Below, piece by piece: positions 10,348 through 19,579 of a DNA stretch of 33,894 nucleotides. Origin of the DNA: Deltaproteobacteria bacterium (GTDB lineage Bacteria > SAR324 > NAC60-12); assembly GCA_002716165.1 (NCBI GenBank), contig PAZT01000025.1:1-33894 (forward strand), given 5' to 3'. Numbering within the stretch: position 1 is the first letter of the stretch; each line of letters opens with the position of its first letter. Below the pieces are notes generated by a model. It worked only from the letters and a program-made list of their open reading frames with translations. It was not told the DNA's origin and made no database searches. The position numbers and the translations under genes are program-made.

Positions 10348-10803
10348 ATGTTAAAATTATCAAAAAAAACAGATTACGCAATAATTTTACTTACCCATCT
10401 GGGTGAGGTTAATATTCCTGTGAGTGCTCATAATATAGCCAAAAATTACCAACTGCCTTACCCTATGGTTGCAAATATTCTAAAATTGCTGGTTTCATCC
10501 GGACTAATTAAATCGGCTAGAGGAAAGAATGGAGGTTATGTGTTGGCGAGACCTGCAGAAAGAATAGTTTTATCTGATATAATTAAAGTCACTGATAATC
10601 CTTTTACTTTAGTTGAATGCGCTCATGACGAGGATCTATGCAAAGTACAAAAGTGTTGTCCTACCAAGCATACATTAATTGCTTTACATAACAAAATTCA
10701 ACAATTTATTGAAGAAACTACTTTATCTACAATCATAAAAGACGCAAAATTAATTAAACCAATTTTTAAGGATTCTAAATATGAAATTACCCATTTATCT
10801 TGA
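10348..10803 (+). CDS. iscR: Rrf2 family transcriptional regulator (IscR-like)
   Basis: 151 aa; [42 protein letters not shown], three-Cys region ([14 protein letters not shown]) as in Fe-S-binding Rrf2 regulators; directly upstream of iscS. Confidence 0.85.
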   Translation: MLKLSKKTDYAIILLTHLGEVNIPVSAHNIAKNYQLPYPMVANILKLLVSSGLIKSARGKNGGYVLARPAERIVLSDIIKVTDNPFTLVECAHDEDLCKVQKCCPTKHTLIALHNKIQQFIEETTLSTIIKDAKLIKPIFKDSKYEITHLS

Positions 10804-11995
10804 TTATAACGCAACTACACCGGTTGATCCAAAAGTAGTGGATGCTATGGTGCCCTACTTTACAGAATCATATGGGAATGCAGCCAGCAGGAATCATTCA
10901 TTTGGCTGGCAAGTCGAAAAAGTAGTGGAAGATGCACGTGAGTTAATTGGAAAATTAATTTGTGCAGGTGGTAAAGAAATCGTTTTTACTAGCGGAGCCA
11001 CAGAATCAAACAATCTGGCCATTCTGGGAGCCGCAGAATTTTACAAAAAAAAAGGAAAACATATTATTTCCAGTCCAATTGAACATAAGGCTGTAATTGA
11101 CCCTTGTAATGCTTTAGAGCAGAACGGATACGAAATTACTTTTCTTGACGTGGATAAACATGGTTGCATTGACCTGAAACAGTTGGAAGAATCAATTCGG
11201 GAAGATACGATTTTAGTTTCTTTGATGGCAGGAAACAACGAAATCGGGACTCTCAATCCAATCTGGGAAATCGGCCAGATAACTCGAAAAAAAGATGTGC
11301 TTTTCCACACTGATGCAACACAATGTGTAGGAAAAATACCAATTGATGTTGAAAAAATGAACATTGATCTTCTTTCAATGACTGCACATAAGTTTTATGG
11401 CCCTAAAGGAATAGGCGCTTTGTACGTACGACGAAAAAAACCCCGTGTTAGATTATCCCCCATCATGTTCGGCGGAGGTCATGAAAGAGGAATGCGATCT
11501 GGCACCCTTAATGTCCCTGGAATAGTTGGATTTGCAAAAGCATTGGAACTATCAATCGAGGAAATGGCTTCTGAAGCAGAACGCTTGACCGGATTACGTC
11601 AAAGGCTTTTAGACCGTTTAAATTCTGAACTAGATTATATTTTTCTAAATGGCCATCCAACTGAAAGACTGCCAAATAACCTAAATGTCAGTTTTGGCTA
11701 CGTGGAGGGCGAAAGTCTAATGATGGGAGTAAATGAGCTTGCTGTCTCTTCAGGATCAGCATGCACTTCTGCTAGTCTAGAACCGTCTTATGTTTTACGA
11801 GCTCTGGGTGTTGGTGACGATCTAGCACATTCATCAATCCGTGTAGGAATGGGCAGATTCACAACCGTTGAAGAAATAGATTACGCTGCGGACAAAATGA
11901 TAGAAGCTGTAAAAAGGCTTCGTGAAATGTCTCCGCTATATGAAATGGTTAAAGACGGAGTGGATTTATCTACCGTACAATGGACATCCCATTAA
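10781..11995 (+). CDS. iscS: Cysteine desulfurase
   Basis: 404 aa; [80 protein letters not shown]. Confidence 0.97.
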   Translation: MKLPIYLDYNATTPVDPKVVDAMVPYFTESYGNAASRNHSFGWQVEKVVEDARELIGKLICAGGKEIVFTSGATESNNLAILGAAEFYKKKGKHIISSPIEHKAVIDPCNALEQNGYEITFLDVDKHGCIDLKQLEESIREDTILVSLMAGNNEIGTLNPIWEIGQITRKKDVLFHTDATQCVGKIPIDVEKMNIDLLSMTAHKFYGPKGIGALYVRRKKPRVRLSPIMFGGGHERGMRSGTLNVPGIVGFAKALELSIEEMASEAERLTGLRQRLLDRLNSELDYIFLNGHPTERLPNNLNVSFGYVEGESLMMGVNELAVSSGSACTSASLEPSYVLRALGVGDDLAHSSIRVGMGRFTTVEEIDYAADKMIEAVKRLREMSPLYEMVKDGVDLSTVQWTSH

Positions 11996-12026
11996 GAAAA
12001 AAACCTTAACTTAAAAAAAGGAGTTT

Positions 12027-12413
12027 ATGGCTTATAGCGATAAAGTTATTGATCATTATAAAGACCCAAGAAATGTAGGAAGTCTGGATAAAAATGAAAA
12101 AAATACAGGCACTGGATTGGTAGGTGCACCAGAATGTGGTGATGTAATGAAACTTCAAATCCAAGTTAATCCAGATAACAATCAAATAGTTGATGCCAAA
12201 TTCAAAACATTCGGTTGCGGATCTGCAATTGCAAGTTCGAGCCTTGCGACTGAATGGGTCAAAGGCAAAAGTATAGATGAAGCAATGTCAATCAAGAACA
12301 CTGAAATTGTTGAGGAACTATCGCTGCCTCCAGTAAAAATTCACTGTTCAGTATTGGCCGAAGACGCAATAAAAGCTGCAATATCTGATTACAAAAAAAG
12401 AAGTGAAGGTTAA
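12027..12413 (+). CDS. iscU: Fe-S cluster scaffold protein IscU
   Basis: 128 aa; YSDKVIDHYKDPRNVGSLD, GAPECGDVMKLQI, TFGCGSAIASSSLATEWVKGK, LPPVKIHCSVLAEDAIKAAI. Confidence 0.97.
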   Translation: MAYSDKVIDHYKDPRNVGSLDKNEKNTGTGLVGAPECGDVMKLQIQVNPDNNQIVDAKFKTFGCGSAIASSSLATEWVKGKSIDEAMSIKNTEIVEELSLPPVKIHCSVLAEDAIKAAISDYKKRSEG

Positions 12414-12434
12414 GATATAGCGGATACTAAAGAT

Positions 12435-13049
12435 TTGACTTCTAAGTATATATTCTGCCAGTCATGCGGGGACTCATTGATAACACCACTTTTTTGTTTT
12501 TCCTGTAATTCCCTTCAGATGATTTCTGATGATATAGATCATTTTGAGTTGATGGGACTGCCCCAAAGTTTTGAAATTGATTCAGAAAAATTGGAAGATC
12601 TTTATCAAAACCTTTCATTGGAAATGCATCCAGATTTTTATGGAACATCCACTAAAGAAAAAAAAATTCTGAGCGAAAAATCTTCGGTTATGCTTAATGC
12701 CGCATACAGCACTTTGCGGGAACCAGTATCACGCGCACGATATTTAATGTCTATTTTAACTCGTGGGGTAAGCCTAAAAAAGGACGATTTACCTGAGGAT
12801 TTTTTACAGGAAATGTTTTCTTTACAGGAATCCCTAGATGAAATGCTTGAATCATGCGATCAATCAGCCTTATGCAAAATGAATGAGGACCTGCTTAAAA
12901 GGTCCAATTTAATCCAATCCAATTTTGCTTCTTTGTTTAAGAAACTAGAGACCTCACCAGAAAATACTGAAACCCTCCAGCAACTTCAAAAACATTTAAA
13001 TACAGAGCGTTATTTAAGACGTTTATTAGATCGCATAAACTCTAAATAA
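12435..13049 (+). CDS. hscB: Fe-S cluster co-chaperone HscB with N-terminal CxxC...CxxC extension
   Basis: 204 aa, TTG start; FCQSCGDSLITPLFCFSCNSLQ followed by a J-domain with LEMHPDFYG and ERYLRRLLDRI C-terminus; between iscU and hscA. Confidence 0.9.
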   Translation: MTSKYIFCQSCGDSLITPLFCFSCNSLQMISDDIDHFELMGLPQSFEIDSEKLEDLYQNLSLEMHPDFYGTSTKEKKILSEKSSVMLNAAYSTLREPVSRARYLMSILTRGVSLKKDDLPEDFLQEMFSLQESLDEMLESCDQSALCKMNEDLLKRSNLIQSNFASLFKKLETSPENTETLQQLQKHLNTERYLRRLLDRINSK

Positions 13050-13174
13050 GTCTGTAAGGACTCATAAAAGTTAAACATTAAACCAAATTATGGCACTGCA
13101 TAATTATAAAAAAATTTTAGTACTTGGTGTTTTAAAGATATCATTAGAAATTTTTAAGCGTCATAAAAATTAAA

Positions 13175-15001
13175 ATGGAACGTATAATCGGCATTGATTT
13201 AGGAACTACAAACAGTTTGGGAGCTACTGTTTATGAGGAAGGTCCAGAAGTAATTGAAGCTTCAGGAGAAAGCACAATAACCCCTTCGGTCTTATCTTTG
13301 ACAGATAAAGGATGGCTTGTTGGAGAGGAAGCATTGAATGATAGCATATCTAATCCTGATAAAACTATTTTCTCTGTTAAAAGGCTGATGGGTCGCAGTC
13401 TAAAAGATTTAGAGAATATTATAAATGAACTGCCATACAAAATTATAGAAGGACAGAGGCAGTTAATAAAAATCAAAATTGGAGAAAAGGAATACACTCC
13501 CCAAGAACTTTCAGCTGAAATACTTAAGAAAATAAAAATGAATGCTGAATCAGTTTTGGGAGAAACTATCAAAAAAGCTGTAATAACAGTACCTGCGTAT
13601 TTTGATGACGCGCAAAGACAAGCAACTCGTGATGCTGCAAGGTTTGCTGGAATGGAAGTAGCACGCATCATTAATGAGCCTACAGCAGCAGCTATAGCTT
13701 ATGGTCTTGATGAAAAAAAAGATGGATATATTGCAGTTTATGATTTAGGCGGAGGAACCTTTGATATTTCGATTCTTAAGTTATCAGGAAAAATATTTAA
13801 GGTTATTGCAACCCATGGCAACACGCAGCTAGGTGGAGATGATTTCGACAGCTTAGTAGCAAATGAAATAAAGAAACTTATTCAAAAAACACATCCAAAA
13901 TTAAAACTTAACGATCCGGAATCAAAGCAAATACTTAAAAAAACTGCTGAATCAATAAAAAAAGAACTTAGCTCTTCTACAGAAACATCTTACTCCATGA
14001 AATTACCTCATACAGAACTAACTTTTGATGGAAATTTTAAGCTTGAAGAGTTTGAAAATTTGATTGATCCAATGATTGAGCAAACATTGGAAAGTTGTAG
14101 CTATGTTTTGCGTGAAGCAAATCTTGCTGCTGATAAAATTAACGATGTAGTACTTGTTGGAGGATCAACAATTATTCCAAAAGTTCGCAAACGGATTGAG
14201 TCCTTTTTCCAAAAACCGCCCCATGTTGCAATAGACCCATATAAAGTTGTAGCTATGGGGGCCGGTATTCAAGGTCATTTGCTTGCCGGAGGAAGACGAG
14301 ATTTTTTACTGCTTGATGTTATTCCACTTGCACTTGGAATTGAAACTTTAGGAGGGACATTCAGCAAAATCATTACGGGCAACACAACTATACCTGCAGA
14401 GGAAAGTGAAACATTCACTACTAACGTCGATAATCAAACCTCCATTGAGGTCAATATTTATCAGGGTGAAAGAGAATTAATAAAGCATTGCCGTGCCCTC
14501 GGCCAGTTTAAATTAAGAGGCATACCACCAATGAAAAGTGGCTATCCTTTAGTACAAGTACAGTTCCGGGTAGATGCAAATGGAATTCTCACTGTTACTG
14601 CGAATGAAAAACGTAGTGGAGAAAAAGCTGAAATAGAAGTTATTCCATTTCACGGGTTAACTCAGTTCGAGATTGAAAACATTATCGAAGCTTCCTATGA
14701 GAATGCGGTTGATGATTTTAACCAAAGACAGCTTATAGAATTTTGTCAAACTGCTGAAAGGATTTTCAGGGGGATTGAACAAACATGGGAGGTCGCCGAA
14801 AATACTTTATCAAAAGATGATCGAGATGAGATACTTAAGCAAGTCGAATCAGTAAGACAAAGTATGCAGGGGCATGATGCTCAGGTGCTTAAAACCGAAC
14901 TTGATGTTCTTGGGAATCTTACAAGACCGTTGGCTGATAATGCCATGGGAAAAACGATTCTAACCGAATTAAAAGATAATGAAAATATGATACGAAAATA
15001 G
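13175..15001 (+). CDS. hscA: Fe-S assembly Hsp70 chaperone HscA
   Basis: 608 aa; IGIDLGTTNSLGATV, VPAYFDDAQRQATRDAARFAG, INEPTAAAIAYGLD, DLGGGTFDISIL; context downstream of hscB. Confidence 0.93.
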   Translation: MERIIGIDLGTTNSLGATVYEEGPEVIEASGESTITPSVLSLTDKGWLVGEEALNDSISNPDKTIFSVKRLMGRSLKDLENIINELPYKIIEGQRQLIKIKIGEKEYTPQELSAEILKKIKMNAESVLGETIKKAVITVPAYFDDAQRQATRDAARFAGMEVARIINEPTAAAIAYGLDEKKDGYIAVYDLGGGTFDISILKLSGKIFKVIATHGNTQLGGDDFDSLVANEIKKLIQKTHPKLKLNDPESKQILKKTAESIKKELSSSTETSYSMKLPHTELTFDGNFKLEEFENLIDPMIEQTLESCSYVLREANLAADKINDVVLVGGSTIIPKVRKRIESFFQKPPHVAIDPYKVVAMGAGIQGHLLAGGRRDFLLLDVIPLALGIETLGGTFSKIITGNTTIPAEESETFTTNVDNQTSIEVNIYQGERELIKHCRALGQFKLRGIPPMKSGYPLVQVQFRVDANGILTVTANEKRSGEKAEIEVIPFHGLTQFEIENIIEASYENAVDDFNQRQLIEFCQTAERIFRGIEQTWEVAENTLSKDDRDEILKQVESVRQSMQGHDAQVLKTELDVLGNLTRPLADNAMGKTILTELKDNENMIRK

Positions 15002-15078
15002 CAGTTGCTACTCCTGATTTAAAGTAGGCGTCTTTGAACTCTCCTGAAAACTTTTGAATAGTATTAAACAAACCAAAA

Positions 15079-15858
15079 ATGAGATTTAAGGCAAAATTTC
15101 ATAAAAATCCCAAATTTTTCAAAGATAACTTCTCTTCGCAATCTGCAAATTATGCAGCTTATAGACCCGGGTACCCTGAAAATCTTTTTCGCTTTCTCGC
15201 AGGCGAATGCCGTGAGTTTAAACTTGCCTGGGATGCAGGAACTGGTAACGGCCAGGCTGCAAAGAAACTTGCCTTACACTTTGAGAATGTATATGCAACT
15301 GATGCAAGTTCTATTCAGATTTTAAATGCTGTATCCGGCCCAAACATCACGTATGCCGTTTCAAACGAACAGGCACCTGCACTTAAAAGTCACTCAGTGA
15401 ATTTAATTTCCGTTGCACAAGCCCTACACTGGTTTGATACAGAAGTTTTTTATGCAGAAGCAGAACGAGTTCTAAAAAAACATGGTTTGATTGCATGCTG
15501 GTCATACAAGTTATTCCGAATTAATTCTGAAATTGATCGTGAAATTGATAAATTTTATTCTAACACATTAGGAAAATACTGGGATCCTGAACGTCGTCTA
15601 GTAGAAACATGCTATCGTACTTTATCTTTTCCATTTCGTGAGATAAGATCTCCAAGTTATAAAATGAAAGCGATTTGGAATTTTAAGAGTATGATAGGGA
15701 TACTTGGTAGTTGGTCAGCTGTTGCAAATTTTAAAAAGCGCGAAGGTTATGACCCTATTATACAAATTACAGAACGTTTAAGATCCGCTTGGGGGGATGT
15801 TGATCAAACTAAAGAAGTTTTTTGGGATATTTCTATGAGAGTAGGAAGGATTTTTTAA
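15079..15858 (+). CDS. Class I SAM-dependent methyltransferase
   Basis: 259 aa; FSSQSANYAAYRPGYPENLF, AWDAGTGNGQAAKKLA, ISVAQALHWFDTEVFYAEAERVLKKHGLIACWSY. Confidence 0.9.
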   Translation: MRFKAKFHKNPKFFKDNFSSQSANYAAYRPGYPENLFRFLAGECREFKLAWDAGTGNGQAAKKLALHFENVYATDASSIQILNAVSGPNITYAVSNEQAPALKSHSVNLISVAQALHWFDTEVFYAEAERVLKKHGLIACWSYKLFRINSEIDREIDKFYSNTLGKYWDPERRLVETCYRTLSFPFREIRSPSYKMKAIWNFKSMIGILGSWSAVANFKKREGYDPIIQITERLRSAWGDVDQTKEVFWDISMRVGRIF

Positions 15859-15960
15859 ATTTTATTTAATTTGAATAAAACAAATTTAAAGAATTTGATT
15901 CTGAGATAAGATTTGGTTAAAATCCAATTTAGTAAATCATTTCATTATTTAAAAGGAATT

Positions 15961-16305
15961 ATGCGTAAAAAAATTAATTGGGGCTATTTCAGAAACGGTT
16001 GAAATTCCTGTAAACGGGCGCAAGAGGTTCTTGACGCAAAAAATATCTCTGTTGAAAATTATGTTATTGCAAATAAAGAAAAAATTGACAGCGACGCCGC
16101 ATGGGAATTACTTCAGTCTGCAAGTTTAGTTAGAACAGGCAAAGGTAAAAAAACAAACGTGTGGAATCCTACCATTGATCAAAAAGAAGAAATCCTTAGA
16201 GATGTGATTGGTCCTAGCGGCAACTTAAGAGCTCCTGCATGGAGATTAGGGACTGAGTTTATCGTGGGGTTTAACCCTGAACTTTATGAGGAGATGTTTG
16301 GCTAA
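15961..16305 (+). CDS. Predicted selenoprotein: ArsC/thioredoxin-fold-like, Sec encoded by TGA at 16000-16002
   Basis: ATG after aaaagg; one in-frame TGA, then 100 uninterrupted sense codons to TAA at 16303-16305. Product MRKKINWGYFRNGUNSCKRAQEVLDAKNISVENYVIANKEKIDSDAAWELLQSASLVRTGKGKKTNVWNPTIDQKEEILRDVIGPSGNLRAPAWRLGTEFIVGFNPELYEEMFG. It has UxxC, an ArsC-like (C/U)xxCKRA, a late RAP (cis-Pro-like) motif, and a SECIS-like hairpin downstream of the TGA. Confidence 0.85.
16018..16037 (+). promoter_or_regulatory. Candidate bacterial SECIS element
   Basis: GCG-CAAGA-[GGT]-TCTTG-a-CGC: 8 bp with a single bulged A and a 3-nt apical loop starting with GG. Loop G is 23 nt after the TGA. Confidence 0.8.
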
Positions 16306-17334
16306 ATGGTCAAAATAGGGATCATCGGTGCTGCTGGCCTCTCAGGTATTGAACTTCTGCATTTGCTTTCCAGACATTCAAATGCAACTGTAAAGTTGGT
16401 GACTTCCTCAAAGTATAAGGGGAAAAAAGTGTCTGAAGTTTTCCCTGATCTTTATAGATATTCACAATCATTCAAATCTAATGACGCAGAAGTCCTAGAC
16501 TGCGATGTCGTTTTTCTCGCAATACCAAACGAGGCAAGTCTTGAAATTGTTCCAAAGTTGCTCGAACAGAAAATTCGTGTAATCGATTTATCAGGGGCTT
16601 TCAGACTAGCTGATGAAAAAATCTTCAAGAAATTCTATAAACTAAAACATACTTATCCTGAATTACTAAAAGAATCAGTTTTTGGTCTGCCTGAATTTTT
16701 CAGACACCAGATTAAAAGCGCAAGAATTGTTGCAAATCCGGGATGTTATTCAACCTGTGCCCTACTCGGACTTTTACCACTTGCTGAATTGCTTGGAGAG
16801 TTGGATCAGCCTCCTGTTATTGATGCAAAATCAGGAGTAAGTGGGGCAGGGGGAAGAATCGAAGATGAATCCACGAATTATGTAAGCGTAAACGAAAACT
16901 TTAAAGCATACAAAGTTTTCTCTCATCAGCACCAACCTGAAATTCAACAGTATCTTAATTATTTAAGTTCATATAATTCAGAGATAAATGGTGATGTAAT
17001 CTTCACACCTCACCTGCTTCCGGTTAATCGAGGGATATTATCCACAATTTATATCCATTTCAAGGTGTCAGTTGACAGAGATCACATTGTTAAGAAATAT
17101 TCAGAATTTGCAGACAGACAAGAATTCGTAGAATTTATGGGTAAGTCCCATTTCCCTGATATAAAAATGACATCCCATACCAACCGCTGCATGATAGGGA
17201 TAGACTGTGATCAAAGCGGACAAAACTGGATTATTGTTTGCAGCCTAGATAATTTAATCAAAGGTGCTGCAGGTCAGGCAATTCAAAATATGAATTTAAT
17301 GTTTGGGCTTGAAGAGAGCCTAGGTTTGGAGTGA
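16306..17334 (+). CDS. argC: N-acetyl-gamma-glutamyl-phosphate reductase
   Basis: 342 aa; VKIGIIGAAGLSGIELLHLLSRH, VFLAIPNEAS, VANPGCYSTCALLGLLPL, DAKSGVSGAGG, HQHQPEI. Confidence 0.96.
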   Translation: MVKIGIIGAAGLSGIELLHLLSRHSNATVKLVTSSKYKGKKVSEVFPDLYRYSQSFKSNDAEVLDCDVVFLAIPNEASLEIVPKLLEQKIRVIDLSGAFRLADEKIFKKFYKLKHTYPELLKESVFGLPEFFRHQIKSARIVANPGCYSTCALLGLLPLAELLGELDQPPVIDAKSGVSGAGGRIEDESTNYVSVNENFKAYKVFSHQHQPEIQQYLNYLSSYNSEINGDVIFTPHLLPVNRGILSTIYIHFKVSVDRDHIVKKYSEFADRQEFVEFMGKSHFPDIKMTSHTNRCMIGIDCDQSGQNWIIVCSLDNLIKGAAGQAIQNMNLMFGLEESLGLE

Positions 17335-18231
17335 TTATTCTTCTTCACTTTCGTCTTCTATTATTCGACGATCTTTTCCTACTAAATTTTCAAAATAACA
17401 CATTTCTTTCAAGCGCGAATAGATTCGCTCACCAACCCGTTTTCGGATTGTATCTGTAATGAAATGTTCTGTTTCAGATTTTTCGCGATTCCTTACTTGT
17501 TCCTTTAATGTATCTTCTTCACTTTCTGTAAAATTTGTTGTAACCATAATCATCTGGTTCCGGTTATAACGCTCTGAAATCAACATGTCAAGAATACCAA
17601 GTTCCCAATCACTATTTCTTCCTTTCCCAAGATCATCAATAATCAGAATATCAGTCTGCAAATGAGGTTCAATAATTTCAATATCTGATTTACCTTCTGA
17701 GTACCCCTGTCTTAACTCTGAAAGTAATTCTGCAAAACTTTGAAAAATACATGAAATTCCTTGATTAATTGTACATTGATAGGCAAATCCAGTCATCAAA
17801 TGAGTTTTACCAGTTCCTGGAGATCCCATAATGACCATACCTTTTAGATCTTCATCTTCAGTCTGCAAAATATTCTGATTGCTCAAACGCTGAGGCAAGA
17901 GTCGGAAAATACTTAAAAGTAAATCAAAAACTATTTCATTTTCATCATCTTGATCATCGCTATCCAAACGACTGTTCCAATAGCGACGGGGTATTCTTGC
18001 ATTGTTATAGAGATCAACCCTCTGATTGACGTGTTCACATTCGGGGCAGACTAAAGCGACATCTCTTTGGAAACTGTCATGTTCCATTATATATCCTGTA
18101 CCTTTACATGTTTTGCATGGGCTCGACACACATTCACAGATTCCGGCGTGTGCATAACGTTTACGAGGACGAACACTGATATTTATCCTCGAGTCTTTAC
18201 AGCGCATACAGTCTGGCAAATTTTTAACCAT
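17335..18231 (-). CDS. DnaC/DnaI/IstB-type AAA+ ATPase with Cys-rich N-terminus
   Basis: 298 aa; Walker A GSPGTGKTHL, Walker B DILIIDDLGKG, MIMVTTNFTE. N-terminal MRCKDSR...CECVSSPCKTCKGTGYI...CPEC. Confidence 0.85.
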   Translation of the reverse strand: MVKNLPDCMRCKDSRINISVRPRKRYAHAGICECVSSPCKTCKGTGYIMEHDSFQRDVALVCPECEHVNQRVDLYNNARIPRRYWNSRLDSDDQDDENEIVFDLLLSIFRLLPQRLSNQNILQTEDEDLKGMVIMGSPGTGKTHLMTGFAYQCTINQGISCIFQSFAELLSELRQGYSEGKSDIEIIEPHLQTDILIIDDLGKGRNSDWELGILDMLISERYNRNQMIMVTTNFTESEEDTLKEQVRNREKSETEHFITDTIRKRVGERIYSRLKEMCYFENLVGKDRRIIEDESEEE

Positions 18232-18425
18232 AGATACTTGTAAAAAAATGAGATATAAAAAAATATATGCTAATTTAATGTTGAAGGAAGAACACTTAAG
18301 TGTCCAGAGTATTTCTGAAATCAGACTTTTATAATTTAAATTTTATCTTTAGGAATGCTTTAATTTTATCTTTTTGATCAAAAAAATTAATTTTAAATTT
18401 CATATCCAAATAATCTAAAAAGGAA

Positions 18426-19460
18426 ATGAATCTATTAGAGAATGATCGCTTATTAAGAGTCCTCAATCATTTACCAGTGGATAGAGTGCCAGTATGGATT
18501 ATGCGCCAAGCTGGAAGGACTGATCCAGAATATAAACAGCTCAGAAAAGAAGACGGCAGACCTTTAGAAAAAATTTTCTCGGATGTTGAACTCTCAATTA
18601 AAATCTCTCTGCTACCAAAAAAGCTTGGAGTTGATGCTATAATTATGTTCCAAGACATTCTAACTCCGCTCACTCCCACTGGAACAGTTTTCCACTTTAC
18701 TCCTGGACCCTTTTTAGAAGATCCTATAAGAACAATGAATCAGGTAAAAGCAATTCGTAAACTTGATTCAGAAACACAATTAGTCCAAGTAGGCAAGATA
18801 ATAAGAGGTATAAATGAAAAACTTGGAGGAGAGTTACCTTTACTAGGTTTCGCTGGATCTCCAATGTCACTTGCTTTTTTTTTGATCGCAGGTTCACAAC
18901 CAAACCAGAAACATAAAGAAATACTAGCATTTATAAATGAGTATCCAGTTTTCACAAAAGCCTTATTGGAGCGATTAACAGAACTTACTATAAACTACCT
19001 AAATTATCAAATTTCATCTGGAGTACACGCTGTTCAATTATTTGAATCATTTGCAGATGTTATCTCATTAGAGATATATGAAAAATATGTACAGCCCACA
19101 CATGAAAAAATTTTCAGTGCATTAAATCCAAATATTCCTTCAATACTTTTCACAAAAGAATCGCCCCACATTGAACTAATGCTGCAAAGCGGATCAAAAG
19201 CTTTAAGTGTAGGAAATAGTATTGATTTAGAAACTGCCAAAAAAAAGGCTCCAGAGATGATTTTCCAGGGGAATGTTGATAACAAGATTCTAGCCGACGG
19301 ATCAAAGGGAAAAATTACTAAAGCGGTGGAAAAATGTTTTGCTGAAACTAACCGAAGAAACCACATACTCAATCTAAATCACGGTTTGCTGGAGCGAACA
19401 CCTTTTGAGAACGTACAGCATTTTGTAGATGTGGCAAAAAAATTAGGAAAAATTAACTAA
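18426..19460 (+). CDS. hemE: Uroporphyrinogen decarboxylase
   Basis: 344 aa; PVWIMRQAGR, DAIIMFQDILTP, GFAGSPMSLAFFLIAG, GNVDNKIL, NLNHGLLERTPFENV. Confidence 0.95.
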   Translation: MNLLENDRLLRVLNHLPVDRVPVWIMRQAGRTDPEYKQLRKEDGRPLEKIFSDVELSIKISLLPKKLGVDAIIMFQDILTPLTPTGTVFHFTPGPFLEDPIRTMNQVKAIRKLDSETQLVQVGKIIRGINEKLGGELPLLGFAGSPMSLAFFLIAGSQPNQKHKEILAFINEYPVFTKALLERLTELTINYLNYQISSGVHAVQLFESFADVISLEIYEKYVQPTHEKIFSALNPNIPSILFTKESPHIELMLQSGSKALSVGNSIDLETAKKKAPEMIFQGNVDNKILADGSKGKITKAVEKCFAETNRRNHILNLNHGLLERTPFENVQHFVDVAKKLGKIN

Positions 19461-19506
19461 ATTTAAAAAAAATATTTAAATGGGTAATACGAATGTTAAC
19501 TTCGGT

Positions 19507-19529
19507 TGGGCGAGTCTTAATCCCGCCCA
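19507..19529. terminator. Hairpin TGGGCG-N11-CGCCCA between convergent genes
   Basis: 6-bp GC-rich stem located between the hemE stop and the 3' end of the opposing 5'-nucleotidase; no clear T-tract. Confidence 0.35.
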
Positions 19530-19579
19530 TTAAATAAAGTAATACTAGACCGATTAATGCTCTATTTAAAATTCTTCTT

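Noticed and set aside
16007-16018. Alternative hairpin CCTG-TAAA-CGGG immediately after the TGA as the SECIS
   Set aside because: Only 4 bp including a U-G pair and lacks a G at the start of the loop; the 16018-16037 hairpin is far better.
18292-18303. Perfect 12-bp palindrome ACACTTAAGTGT in the divergent dnaC-like/hemE intergenic region
   Set aside because: Single short palindrome with no second copy or recognised operator; recorded only as a weak candidate.
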